Of a stretch of DNA of 64,000 bases, positions 36,504 to 44,793 are shown piece after piece (the stretch's first letter is position 1; each line of letters begins with the position of its first letter). Source of the DNA: Pacificibacter maritimus (GTDB lineage: Bacteria > Pseudomonadota > Alphaproteobacteria > Rhodobacterales > Rhodobacteraceae). A model generated the notes under the pieces. That model saw nothing but the letters and a program-made list of their open reading frames with translations, searched no databases and was not told the origin of the DNA. Position numbers and translations under genes: made by a program. Where the stretch lies: contig NZ_RKQK01000001.1 in the NCBI RefSeq assembly GCF_003814915.1, positions 1,132,031 to 1,196,030 of the forward strand, given 5' to 3'.

Positions 36504-37079
36504 GTGAAGGGGAATCCTTCTAAACAAGACATCTTGGATGCCATGAAGCAGATTGATCTTCATGGCATTCCCGATGGATTTGATAAATCCCGTTGGTATT
36601 ATCTGGTTCATCCGATCACTCAAAAAACATACCCACCCAAAGCAGTTTGGGGCATCGCGACGGGGCGTAAGGATTTCAACGCACAATCGGCAAAGCGTTG
36701 GCTTGAGGCCAAATCGTTTTTTGTACATGATATTCGTCTTGAACAGGACGGCACAGGGTTTCAAACACAAGTCGCCACAGCTTTGCAAGATCATGAAAAG
36801 CGACGCGCCCGTCTGAAGACAGCTTCACCGCAAGCAGAGGCATTTCAAAAAATCACAACGGGATACAAACGCAATCCTGATGTGGTGGCAGAAAGGCTAT
36901 ATTTAGCCAAGGGCATCTGTGAGGGGTGTCAAACCCCTGCCCCCTTTAAGCGCAAGAAAAATGGCACACCCTATTTAGAGGTGCACCATGTTATTTTTCT
37001 AACTGACAGCGGGGAGGACACGGTTGAAAACACCCGTGCGTTATGCCCCAATTGCCATCGCCAAGCGCATCACGGATAG
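36504..37079 (+). CDS. HNH endonuclease with ScoMcrA-like N-terminal domain
   Basis: About 191 residues. The N-terminal 70 residues (SKQDILDAMKQIDLHGIP, WYYLV, YPPKAVWGIATGRKDF) match the small head domain seen in ScoMcrA-type modification-dependent nucleases. The C-terminal HNH site is C-x-x-C (EGCQTPAPF), LEVHHVIFL, and NTRALCPNCHRQAHH, with a zinc-binding Cys set. The start codon is uncertain: GTG 36504 is used, but ATG 36477 inside pepF and ATG 36543 are in frame. It probably cuts DNA carrying a modification, as a type IV restriction enzyme; no methylase or other restriction gene is near, which fits type IV. Confidence 0.72.
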   Translation: MKGNPSKQDILDAMKQIDLHGIPDGFDKSRWYYLVHPITQKTYPPKAVWGIATGRKDFNAQSAKRWLEAKSFFVHDIRLEQDGTGFQTQVATALQDHEKRRARLKTASPQAEAFQKITTGYKRNPDVVAERLYLAKGICEGCQTPAPFKRKKNGTPYLEVHHVIFLTDSGEDTVENTRALCPNCHRQAHHG

Positions 37080-37089
37080 GCGTTTTCGC

Positions 37090-37407
37090 TTAATCCAGCT
37101 CTGTCCATGGCCAAGGTTTAACCTCGCTTGCTGCCGTTTGATAGCGAATGGCTTTGGCCATCCAAATACCAAAATCTGTGCCAAGTTCGGCCAAGCGTTC
37201 ATTGGGTTTGCCTTTGCCCAACACGATAAAGACCAACTGCAACAAAGACATGAGTGTTAAAAGCGTCTTGGACAGGATGATCATGATCGCGATTAAAATC
37301 ATGAAAAACACACGGTGAAAGATGTTTTCTTCCAGCGATTCAGGTGGTGTGGGCGTCATGTTTCCCAAATCAGGCATCACATGGTCAAATTCGTTCGGGT
37401 CAGCCAT
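37090..37407 (-). CDS. DUF4389 membrane protein
   Basis: A 105-residue protein with a polar Pro/Glu-rich start, two long hydrophobic segments (FMILIAIMIILSKTLLTLMSLLQLVFIVL) and the DUF4389 end (FGIWMAKAIRYQTAASEVKPWPWTELD). AAGGA lies 8 bases before the ATG. It is the second gene after the Gfo/Idh/MocA gene, 24 bases apart, on the same strand. Function unknown. Confidence 0.88.
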   Translation of the reverse strand: MADPNEFDHVMPDLGNMTPTPPESLEENIFHRVFFMILIAIMIILSKTLLTLMSLLQLVFIVLGKGKPNERLAELGTDFGIWMAKAIRYQTAASEVKPWPWTELD

Positions 37408-37431
37408 TCGTAAATCCTTATGCGCGTCGCG

Positions 37432-38415
37432 CTAACGTTTATCTGTCGTAAATATACGGTCAATCATACTTTGGGTGCCGCGCGCATTTTCAAGTGTCCA
37501 AGGATAGTCGGCATGGGCCTCCTGCCCAGACACCACTGCGGCACAGAAATTTTCAACTTGCAAAACATACTGGTTCACATCGCCGAAATATTCAACTGTT
37601 TCGCGCCCTTTTGCATCAATCAGATGCATCTGGGTTGGACCGAAAAGTTCGGCATTGAAAGGCGCATCCATGCGCAACACACCCGCATCGCCATAAAAAG
37701 TGATGGATTGAGAAATGTTGATCCGCATCGACGTGATGGCGTGGTAGGAAAAGCTTTCGAAATTCGCGTTCACTTCTGCAAAGACATCCACATCGTTTTC
37801 ATACCGTATATTGGTATGCGTGATCTCACGAGGCTCTTGCCCTGTGGCCCAACGCGTGCTGCCATAGGTGTAAACGCCGATATCGCGAATAGAGCCGCCC
37901 CCTGTTTCAGGGCGGTTGCGGATATTCCCCATCTCGGGGTTGTTGTAGCTGAAAAATGTATCCACATGGGCCAGTTCGCCAAGGCGACCGCCTGATAGTA
38001 TTTCTTTGGCCCGCGCCCATTGCGGATGATGCACGATCATATAGGCCTCAGCGCAAAGCAGGCCTGTGTCGTCGCGGAGTGCAATCAGTTCGTCGATTTC
38101 TTCGGCCGCCATGGCAACCGGTTTTTCCACCAAAACATGTTTGCCCGCTTTCATCGCTTTGATCGCCCAAGGCACATGCAGGTGATTTGGCAAAGGGATA
38201 TAAACCGCATCAATATCATCGCGCGCCAAAAGTGCATCGTAATCTGTCATAACATCAAGCTCTGGGCAAAATGCCTGAAACCCTTCTGCTTTTTCACGAC
38301 TTGAGGTTGCCAAAGCGACAAGCTTTGCGCCCTTAGCGGCATGAATAGCAGGTGCCATGCTTGTTTTTGCAAAATTCGCGGCGCCTAAAATTCCCCAACG
38401 GATTGTCTTACCCAT
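37432..38415 (-). CDS. Gfo/Idh/MocA-family NAD(P)-dependent oxidoreductase
   Basis: A 327-residue enzyme. Rossmann start WGILGAANFAKTSMAPAI, then the EKPVAM motif (VLVEKPVAMAAEE) with the catalytic lysine, and the substrate-domain motif GGSIRDIGVYT where the usual catalytic D-x-x-x-H is partly kept. AGGGAGGAA gives a very strong ribosome site. Substrates in this family are sugars, inositols or their dehydro forms. A LacI-like palindrome upstream hints at sugar-linked control. Confidence 0.93.
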   Translation of the reverse strand: MGKTIRWGILGAANFAKTSMAPAIHAAKGAKLVALATSSREKAEGFQAFCPELDVMTDYDALLARDDIDAVYIPLPNHLHVPWAIKAMKAGKHVLVEKPVAMAAEEIDELIALRDDTGLLCAEAYMIVHHPQWARAKEILSGGRLGELAHVDTFFSYNNPEMGNIRNRPETGGGSIRDIGVYTYGSTRWATGQEPREITHTNIRYENDVDVFAEVNANFESFSYHAITSMRINISQSITFYGDAGVLRMDAPFNAELFGPTQMHLIDAKGRETVEYFGDVNQYVLQVENFCAAVVSGQEAHADYPWTLENARGTQSMIDRIFTTDKR

Positions 38416-38456
38416 GTCAATTCCTCCCTAAATGTTTAGCGTGATCATGGCAAAGC

Positions 38457-38466
38457 TTAGCGCTAA
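38457..38466. promoter_or_regulatory. Candidate LacI-family operator upstream of the Gfo/Idh/MocA gene
   Basis: TTAGCGCTAA is a perfect 10-base palindrome with a central CG step, as LacI-type regulators prefer. It lies about 42 bases before the oxidoreductase start. No LacI gene is in the window. Confidence 0.35.
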
Positions 38467-38622
38467 CACAAGGGGGCAAGTCTGACATTAAGGCTGCATC
38501 GTGTATTTTCTTTTGAGGCGCTGTTTGCAGCACAGTTTTCTGCACAATACAGATGCGACTTTCCAAAACGCCAATCAATCATCCCCCCCCCGCGCATGAT
38601 TGGCGACACATGCTATAGGCAC

Positions 38623-38653
38623 AAAAAAGGGGCAGCCTAAGCCACCCCTTTTT
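38623..38653 (-). terminator. Intrinsic terminator of rpoH
   Basis: On the minus strand GGGGTGGC pairs with GCTGCCCC (two G-U), with a TTAG loop and a six-T tail. Confidence 0.8.
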
Positions 38654-38675
38654 GATTTTCTCAATCGGTCGTAAA

Positions 38676-39572
38676 TTAAACGTCGTCGAAAACGCCTGAC
38701 TCGACCGCCAATTCTTTCATGCGAGCTTGCAACTTTTCAAAAGCACGCACTTCGATCTGGCGGATACGCTCGCGTGACACATCGTATTGTTCTGACAAAG
38801 CCTCAAGTGTGGCGGGCTTATCTTCCAAGCGACGCTGCATCAAAATGTCTTTTTCGCGCTCATTCAAGCTGTCCATCGCTTGCATCAACAAGGCGCGGCG
38901 GCTTTCCAATTCGTCGCGTGCCTCGTAATCGCCCGCTTGGTCAGCGTTTTCATCTTCCAGCCAATCTTGCCATTGCGCGGTTGATCCATCTTCAGACCCA
39001 ACTGTCGCATTCAAAGACGCATCGCCCCCAGACATGCGGCGGTTCATCGACACAACCTCTGCTTCGGTCACGCCCAAATCAGTGGCGATCCGTTGGACGT
39101 TTTCGGGGCGCAAATCGCCCTCTTCCAAAGCGCCGATACGGTTTTTGGCTTTGCGCAGGTTGAAAAACAATTTCTTTTGACCAGAAGTGGTGCCCAATTT
39201 CACAAGGCTCCATGAGCGCAAAATATACTCTTGGATCGACGCACGTATCCACCACATCGCATATGTGGACAGGCGGAATCCTTTATCGGGATCAAAGCGT
39301 TTGACCGCCTGCATCAGGCCTACGTTGGCCTCTGACACGACTTCTGCTTGGGGCAAGCCGTAGCCGCGATACCCCATCGCGATTTTGGCCGCCAAACGCA
39401 GGTGAGATGTCACCAGTTTGTGGGCTGCACCTGAGTCTTCGTGATCGACCCAGCGTTTGGCCAGCATGTATTCTTCTTCGTGTTCCAACATGGGGAACTT
39501 ACGAATTTCTTGCATATAGCGATTCAGACCCTGTTCGGGGCTCGGGGCTGGCAGATTATTATAATTGCTCAT
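38676..39572 (-). CDS. rpoH: RNA polymerase sigma-32 (heat-shock) factor
   Basis: A 298-residue group-3-like sigma70 protein. Region 1.2/2 includes MLEHEEEYMLAKRW; region 2.3-2.4 is FRLSTYAMWWIRASIQEYILRSW; the RpoH box is QKKLFFNLRKAKNRI; region 4.2 is LSEQYDVSRERIRQIEVRAFEKLQ. Rhodobacteraceae often have two rpoH genes; this could be RpoH-I or RpoH-II. GGAGAG precedes the ATG. A sigma70-like promoter lies about 50-75 bases upstream. Confidence 0.96.
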   Translation of the reverse strand: MSNYNNLPAPSPEQGLNRYMQEIRKFPMLEHEEEYMLAKRWVDHEDSGAAHKLVTSHLRLAAKIAMGYRGYGLPQAEVVSEANVGLMQAVKRFDPDKGFRLSTYAMWWIRASIQEYILRSWSLVKLGTTSGQKKLFFNLRKAKNRIGALEEGDLRPENVQRIATDLGVTEAEVVSMNRRMSGGDASLNATVGSEDGSTAQWQDWLEDENADQAGDYEARDELESRRALLMQAMDSLNEREKDILMQRRLEDKPATLEALSEQYDVSRERIRQIEVRAFEKLQARMKELAVESGVFDDV

Positions 39573-39620
39573 TTCGGGTCTCTCCCATGTCCTGACCTGA
39601 TGTAACAGGTGTTAACATGT

Positions 39621-39648
39621 AAAATAGGATCTTCGTCATACGGTTCAA
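39621..39648 (-). promoter_or_regulatory. Predicted sigma70-type promoter of rpoH
   Basis: On the minus strand TTGAAC (39648-39643) and TATTTT (39626-39621) stand 16 bases apart, at the right distance upstream of rpoH. Confidence 0.5.
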
Positions 39649-39803
39649 GGGGCAGCGCATAAATAGGCGTATTATCGCGCGGCCATCACTCTTTATACGA
39701 ATGATGACCCCCATTCCGTCGGTGGTCTAGAATGAAATAGCAGGATCACGCATATGTGCGCAATTGACATAAATATACCCAAACCGCGCAGCGGCTGTGC
39801 AAA

Positions 39804-40841
39804 TTAGCGCAAAAGCTCGATCAGATCAGCCATATCGGCTGGCAAAGGTGCTTCAAACCGAATGTCCTCGCCCGTGACAGGATGCACAAACCCCAAAACC
39901 GCAGCATGCAAAGCCTGACGTGGAAAAGCTGCCACAGCTTCGCGCGCAGCATCGCTCACGCCCGCTTTATGCGACAGTTTGCGCTTGCCGCCATAGGTCT
40001 GATCGCCAATCAAACCATGGCCTGCATGGGTCATATGCACGCGGATCTGATGGGTGCGTCCCGTTTCCAACCAACATTCCACCAAGGATAATTGCACAGG
40101 GGTGCCGAATGTATCGACCACACGCGCGCGGGTGATCGCATGCCGCCCCTCAGTAAAGGAGACGGCTTGTTTTTGACGATCATGCTTGTGACGCCCCAAC
40201 ATCGTGGTGATGCGCAGAATGTTTGAGCCTTCAAAGCTGACCCCCTTCACACCGCGCAAGCGCGGGTCCATGATGTCCGGCATACTGTAAACCAGCGCCG
40301 TGTATTTGCGCTCTACTGTGTGCTTTTCAAACTGCTTGGCCAGACTTTGATGTGCCACATCACTTTTGGCCACAACCAAAAGCCCCGATGTGTCTTTATC
40401 AATGCGGTGGACAATACCAGGGCGCTTTTCACCGCCAATTCCAGACAGGCTGTCACCACAATGATGCATTAAAGCATTGACCAAAGTGCCGCTCGGCGAA
40501 CCAGGTGCAGGATGGACAACCATGCCCACAGGCTTGTTCACCACGATGAGATCATCATCTTCATAGATCACATCGAGCGGTATATCCTCAGCCACCAAGT
40601 GACTTTCAGTGGGCTGTTCGACCGTGATTATCACCTGCGCGCCCTCGGCAATCTTGGCTTTTTGATCCAGCGCAGGCTTGCCATTGACCACAACCGCACC
40701 TTCGGCGATCAATTTCGCCAAACGAGACCGAGAGAGCAAAGCCTCGGCTGGTACATCGCGCGCAATCGCTTTATCAAGACGATTAGGCGGGTTTTCCGCG
40801 ATGGTAAATTCGACTGTGACGACAGGAGCGCTGAGAGACAT
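39804..40841 (-). CDS. RluA-family 23S rRNA pseudouridine synthase (RluD-like)
   Basis: A 345-residue enzyme. The N-terminal S4 domain (RLDKAIARDVPAEALLSRSRLAKLI) is followed by the RluA catalytic domain with the HRIDKDTSGLLVVAK motif that holds the catalytic Asp, and ETGRTHQIRVHM. That build fits RluD/RluC. The start MSLSAPVV at 40841 is used; the open frame further upstream runs over the DUF6476 gene. Its ATG shares bases with the ATG of that divergent gene (CATG). Confidence 0.9.
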   Translation of the reverse strand: MSLSAPVVTVEFTIAENPPNRLDKAIARDVPAEALLSRSRLAKLIAEGAVVVNGKPALDQKAKIAEGAQVIITVEQPTESHLVAEDIPLDVIYEDDDLIVVNKPVGMVVHPAPGSPSGTLVNALMHHCGDSLSGIGGEKRPGIVHRIDKDTSGLLVVAKSDVAHQSLAKQFEKHTVERKYTALVYSMPDIMDPRLRGVKGVSFEGSNILRITTMLGRHKHDRQKQAVSFTEGRHAITRARVVDTFGTPVQLSLVECWLETGRTHQIRVHMTHAGHGLIGDQTYGGKRKLSHKAGVSDAAREAVAAFPRQALHAAVLGFVHPVTGEDIRFEAPLPADMADLIELLR

Positions 40842-41190
40842 GACTGATCCGGTAAAAGGCGATCTTGCGACCGAAAACAATTGGGGTGATCCGAAAGCGA
40901 TGGCGGGGCTGACTTTAATGCGCCGTTTGGTGACATCGCTTTTGGTCGTGATGATTTTGGGGTTCCTACTCCTGATCGGGCTGCTTGTCACCCGTTTCCC
41001 CACGTTGAACGCCCCTGTAAGCTATGATTTCCCTGAAAATATCACTTTGCCTGCGGGCATTTCAGCGCAAAACTTTACCCGTGGCCCTGATTGGGTTGGC
41101 ATCGTCACCGATAAAAACGCTTTTCTGATCTTTGATGCGACCACTGGCGAGCTGCGTCAAACTGTCGAAATCCAATCAGCCACGCAATAG
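40840..41190 (+). CDS. DUF6476 membrane protein
   Basis: A 116-residue protein with one hydrophobic helix (about 28-52: LVTSLLVVMILGFLLLIGLLV) and a short periplasmic beta domain (FPENITLPAGISA, DWVGIVTDKNAFLIFD, TGELRQTVEI). AGGAG lies upstream of the ATG. The gene and the RluA-family synthase are divergent with overlapping starts. Function unknown; found across Rhodobacteraceae next to rluA-type genes. Confidence 0.85.
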   Translation: MTDPVKGDLATENNWGDPKAMAGLTLMRRLVTSLLVVMILGFLLLIGLLVTRFPTLNAPVSYDFPENITLPAGISAQNFTRGPDWVGIVTDKNAFLIFDATTGELRQTVEIQSATQ

Positions 41191-41283
41191 AATTGCCGAT
41201 CCAACATTGATTTAACCAAAAGACTTGGAAAATTCGCCTGCGTTTCGTAAACTTAACGTCCGCGAAATCGAAAGGTATAGTCA

Positions 41284-41805
41284 ATGTCCTCTTCAGAACC
41301 CACCTCACGCCGTATCGTTTCTTCACGCCACTTGGCCGATGGCGAAAATTGGGAAGCTTCAGAAGTCGAATACGGCATGATCATTGCCTATAATGCTTTC
41401 TCACGCTGGATGACCCGTTGCATGTCTGCGGCGGGCAATACCGATTTGACACCTTTGGAAATTCTCGTCTTGCACAATTCGAACCATCGTGCCCGCGACA
41501 AGCGTTTGACTGACATCTGTTTTCTTTTGAACATCGAAGATACGCATACGGTGAATTATGCCCTGCGCAAACTCTTGAAGATGGAACTTTTGACATCGGA
41601 AAAGCGCGGCAAGGAAGTCTTTTACAGCGCCTCGGAAAAGGGAAAAGAACTGTGCCAAGCCTACCGCACTGTGCGGGAAGGGTGCTTTTTGGATGGCCTG
41701 TCGCGCGTCGGACTAACAGGGGAAGAAATGCGCGAACTCGCGGCCAACTTGCGTGCCCTGTCAGGGCACTATGAACAAGCCAGCCGCGCAGCTGCTTCGC
41801 TTTAA
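41284..41805 (+). CDS. Winged-helix (MarR-like) transcription regulator
   Basis: A 173-residue protein. The helix-turn-helix core is TDLTPLEILVLHNSNHRARDKRLTDIC, with the recognition helix in DTHTVNYALRKLLKMELL and a wing EKRGKEVFYSASEKGKEL. Long flanking helices fit dimerisation. AAAGG is 8 bases before the ATG. It ends convergently with dctM, overlapping by 4 bases. Its target is not known; the TRAP operon next to it faces the other way. Confidence 0.85.
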   Translation: MSSSEPTSRRIVSSRHLADGENWEASEVEYGMIIAYNAFSRWMTRCMSAAGNTDLTPLEILVLHNSNHRARDKRLTDICFLLNIEDTHTVNYALRKLLKMELLTSEKRGKEVFYSASEKGKELCQAYRTVREGCFLDGLSRVGLTGEEMRELAANLRALSGHYEQASRAAASL

Positions 41806-43103
41806 TTGCCCATCATATTCGGCAAAACTGTAACGATTTGCGGGAAAATGCAGATCAAAACAACGCCCAATAAGAGCAATAGGAAAAACGGGAATGCGGC
41901 TTTTGCGATGCGCAAAATGTCGATTCCCGTGAGCCCTTGGATGACAAACAGATTGAACCCAACAGGCGGCGTAATCTGACTCATTTCCACCACGACCACC
42001 AAGTAAATTCCGAACCACAAGGGATCAATTCCAACGGCTGCAACCATTGGCATGATGATGGATGTGGTTAACACAATCACTGAAATACCATCCAAAAAAC
42101 ACCCAAGGATGATAAAGAAAATCGTCAAGGCGACCAATAAAGCCCCCGCTGACAGGTTCATTTCGGAAATCCAAGTCGCCAAATTACGCGGCAATCCTGT
42201 AAACCCCATCGCCACCGACAAAAACGCAGCGCCCAGCAAAATCAAGGCGATCATGCATGAGGTGCGCGTGGCTGACATCACAGCGTCAAAAAACAAACGC
42301 CACGAGAAAGCCCCCGATGCAAAGGCGAGAACCGTCGCCAGAACCACTCCCAACGCTGCGGCGTCTGTGGGCGATGCAAGCCCGCCGTAAATGGACCCGA
42401 TCACTCCGCCAATCAGCAAACCAACAGGGATTAAGCGTTTGGATGCTTTAACTTTTTCCCAGAACGAAAACTTTTCATCGATTGTTGGGATCAAAGCAGG
42501 ATTCATCCAAGCGCGTACGGCAACATAGGCCGCAAACAGACCAATCAACATAAGACCAGGCAAGATGCCCGCAACAAAAAGACGCGCAATAGACTGCTCG
42601 GTCGCCACGCCGTAAACGATCAAAATAATCGAAGGTGGGATCAAAAGCCCCAAAGTGGCTGACCCTGCAAGAGTGCCCAAAATCAAGCTTTCAGGATAAC
42701 CCCGTTTGGTCAATTCTGGCACTGACATGCGCCCGATGGTGGCCGCCGTTGCCGCAGACGATCCCGACACAGCCGCGAAAATAGCACAGCCAAAAATATT
42801 AACATGCAGCAAGCGACCAGGCGCACGGCTTAGCCATGGCACAAGGCCCGAAAACATGTCGTCGCTCATGCGTGACCTGAGCAGGATTTCTCCCATTAAT
42901 ATAAACAAGGGCAAAGCCGTCAAAGACCAACTATATGAATGCCCCCAGAATGTGGTCGCCAAGATCAAACCTGCAGGCGCATTAGAGAAAAACACCAAAG
43001 CCGAGAGACCCACCAAGGTTAAGGCGACAGCAACCCAAACGCCTGCCGCCAAAAGGCCGATCAACAAAACCAAAAGTGTAAGTGCAATAAATGGATCAGA
43101 CAT
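41802..43103 (-). CDS. dctM: TRAP transporter large permease (DctM)
   Basis: A 433-residue inner-membrane protein with about 12 helices that uses a sodium gradient to import organic acids delivered by the binding protein. Family motifs: GSSAATAATIGRMSVPEL, LLIPPSIILIVYGVATEQSIARLF, and late TPPVGFNLFVIQG. Two bases separate it from dctQ upstream. The substrate is set by DctP. Confidence 0.95.
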   Translation of the reverse strand: MSDPFIALTLLVLLIGLLAAGVWVAVALTLVGLSALVFFSNAPAGLILATTFWGHSYSWSLTALPLFILMGEILLRSRMSDDMFSGLVPWLSRAPGRLLHVNIFGCAIFAAVSGSSAATAATIGRMSVPELTKRGYPESLILGTLAGSATLGLLIPPSIILIVYGVATEQSIARLFVAGILPGLMLIGLFAAYVAVRAWMNPALIPTIDEKFSFWEKVKASKRLIPVGLLIGGVIGSIYGGLASPTDAAALGVVLATVLAFASGAFSWRLFFDAVMSATRTSCMIALILLGAAFLSVAMGFTGLPRNLATWISEMNLSAGALLVALTIFFIILGCFLDGISVIVLTTSIIMPMVAAVGIDPLWFGIYLVVVVEMSQITPPVGFNLFVIQGLTGIDILRIAKAAFPFFLLLLLGVVLICIFPQIVTVLPNMMGN

Positions 43104-43105
43104 GT

Positions 43106-43630
43106 TTACACCTCATCTGGCGTTGAAAGCACAGGCGCTTTCGCACGGATTAAATCGACGAATGTGTGAACAACTGACACCAGCAACAAGAAAGAGCCAA
43201 ATGCAGCAATGCTTTGCGGCATCCACAATGGCACGGGAATGATCCCACTGGACACGTCATTGTAATGGAAGCTTTCCAAAACCAATGCCCCCATGAACCA
43301 TGTCAGAAAACCAAGCAAGGCAATGGCAAGCAGTAGGACAAAGCCTTCAAGTACAAATTGAACATTTTGCGGCATTCGGCTGGACACAAGGTTGACCCGA
43401 ATATGCCCCCCTGCCCGCAGCGTATGCGCCATGGCGAGAAAGCTGGCCCCCGCAAGCATAAAGCCTGAAAAATCAGCATAGGACGGAATAGTTGTTGGCA
43501 AAACACCAGGGGCAAGTCGACTGGCCCCGTTCAATAAAATCTGCCCAGAGATCAGCAAACAAATGCACAAGATCAAACCACCCGACACCATGCCGCAGAC
43601 ATCGTAAAGTTTTTGAAGTTGACGGCCCAT
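43106..43630 (-). CDS. dctQ: TRAP transporter small permease (DctQ)
   Basis: A 174-residue protein with four hydrophobic helices, and the DctQ motif LAMAHTLRAGGHIRVNLV. The ATG at 43630 (MGRQLQKLYD) is preferred to an upstream in-frame ATG at 43684 for its purine-rich site GAGGGGA and family length. It lies 84 bases after dctP and two bases before dctM. Confidence 0.92.
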   Translation of the reverse strand: MGRQLQKLYDVCGMVSGGLILCICLLISGQILLNGASRLAPGVLPTTIPSYADFSGFMLAGASFLAMAHTLRAGGHIRVNLVSSRMPQNVQFVLEGFVLLLAIALLGFLTWFMGALVLESFHYNDVSSGIIPVPLWMPQSIAAFGSFLLLVSVVHTFVDLIRAKAPVLSTPDEV

Positions 43631-43714
43631 CGTCGAAATTTCCCCTCTAAAGATGCATAAAGATGCAAAAATGGTCGACAGCACTATGGCTGCCGACCAA
43701 GAAACGCTTTGGCT

Positions 43715-44674
43715 TTATTGAGCGTATGCGTCGAGGATCGCGATTGCATCTTCAGAAGCCGTCGCGCGCAGGCTTTCCAACATGGTCGCACCGATTTCTT
43801 GTAGACCAGCGGTCAATTCTGCACTGGGCTCGTAAACCGACATGCCGTTAACGTCCAATGCCTCAGTCATACTGATCGCTTCTGCTTTTGACATCTCCCA
43901 ACCGCGCGTTTGCGCTGTGGCAGCAGCGTCAAGAACTGCAGCTTGCACATCTTCATCCAAGCCATCAAAAACGCGTTTATTCACGACCACGATGTTTTTA
44001 GGCACCCAAGCGTTGATCGCAGAGTAGTGAGATACAAAATCCCAAGCGGTAGAGTTAACACCTGTTGAGGGTGACGTGATCATCGCATCGACCTGACCTG
44101 TGGAAAAGGCTTGCGGCAAGTCAGGCGCTTCGACTTGAACAGGGGCTGCACCTGCCAAAGTTGCGAATTCTTCAAGCGCTGCATTGTATGCGCGGAAACG
44201 TTTGCCGTTGAGATCTTCAACTGTTTTGATTTCGCCAGTTGTGTACAAACCCTGAGCAGGCCACGGCACTGAGAACAAAGGCATCAGGCCTTCTTGCGCC
44301 AAAAGATCTGTGACAACTGGGCTTTGAACATCCCATAATTTTTGCGCGTCCTCATAGCTGGTCGCCAAGAACGGTTGGCTATCGAGCCCATAAGCGGCAT
44401 CTTCGTTGGATAGGCGTGACAAAAAGAATTCACCGATTTGCACTTGGCGACCGCGCACTGCGGATTTGATTTCAGCGTGCGGGATCAATGAGCCTGCGGA
44501 ATGCACTGTGATGTCCAAATCGCCGTCTGTCGCTGTACGCACGTCGGTTGCGAACTGAATGATATTTTGTGTGTGAAACGTGCTGTCGCCGTAGGGGGTC
44601 GGCATGTCCCATTTGTCTGCATAGGCTGCCGTCGTCATCATCAAGGCTGCCGAGGTAAGGATAAAGTGTTTCAT
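43715..44674 (-). CDS. dctP: TRAP transporter substrate-binding protein (DctP)
   Basis: A 319-residue periplasmic binding protein with a signal peptide (MKHFILTSAALMMTTAAYA, cut before DKWDM). DctP-type motifs include VKTVEDLNGKRFRAYNAALEEF, where the conserved carboxylate-binding Arg lies, and DAMITSPSTGVNSTAWDFV. GGAGAGAC precedes the ATG. Being divergent from the oxoprolinase gene suggests that the two are regulated together, and that the ligand is an acid such as a pyroglutamate- or hydantoin-like compound; this is inference. Confidence 0.94.
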   Translation of the reverse strand: MKHFILTSAALMMTTAAYADKWDMPTPYGDSTFHTQNIIQFATDVRTATDGDLDITVHSAGSLIPHAEIKSAVRGRQVQIGEFFLSRLSNEDAAYGLDSQPFLATSYEDAQKLWDVQSPVVTDLLAQEGLMPLFSVPWPAQGLYTTGEIKTVEDLNGKRFRAYNAALEEFATLAGAAPVQVEAPDLPQAFSTGQVDAMITSPSTGVNSTAWDFVSHYSAINAWVPKNIVVVNKRVFDGLDEDVQAAVLDAAATAQTRGWEMSKAEAISMTEALDVNGMSVYEPSAELTAGLQEIGATMLESLRATASEDAIAILDAYAQ

Positions 44675-44710
44675 GTGTCTCTCCGTGTTGGTGTTGTTAA
44701 ATGCTTTGTG

Positions 44711-44722
44711 CGAATCTATTCG
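44711..44722. promoter_or_regulatory. Palindrome in the dctP-oxoprolinase divergent promoter (1)
   Basis: CGAAT, two bases, ATTCG: a perfect short inverted repeat between the two divergent genes. Confidence 0.3.
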
Positions 44723-44734
44723 ATTTCATTACAT

Positions 44735-44747
44735 TGACAATTTGTCA
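44735..44747. promoter_or_regulatory. Palindrome overlapping a -35-like box (2)
   Basis: TGACAATTTGTCA is a perfect 13-base odd palindrome. It overlaps TTGACA (44734-44739), which could be the -35 of the oxoprolinase gene, so a bound protein would block it. Confidence 0.45.
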
Positions 44748-44761
44748 GCGTTATACGCATA

Positions 44762-44780
44762 AATCAATAACGAATTGATT
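44762..44780. promoter_or_regulatory. Inverted repeat just before the oxoprolinase gene (3)
   Basis: AATCAAT and ATTGATT, seven perfect bases each around AACGA. It ends 13 bases before the start codon. Confidence 0.45.
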
Positions 44781-44793
44781 CTTGGAGATAGAG

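Noticed and set aside
38585-38592. C8-9 homopolymer near rpoH
   Set aside because: It lies in non-coding DNA after rpoH, with no gene whose frame it could switch.
40842-41003. N-terminal extension of the RluA-family synthase by 54 codons
   Set aside because: It would lie over DUF6476 on the other strand and is not part of the S4 or catalytic domain.
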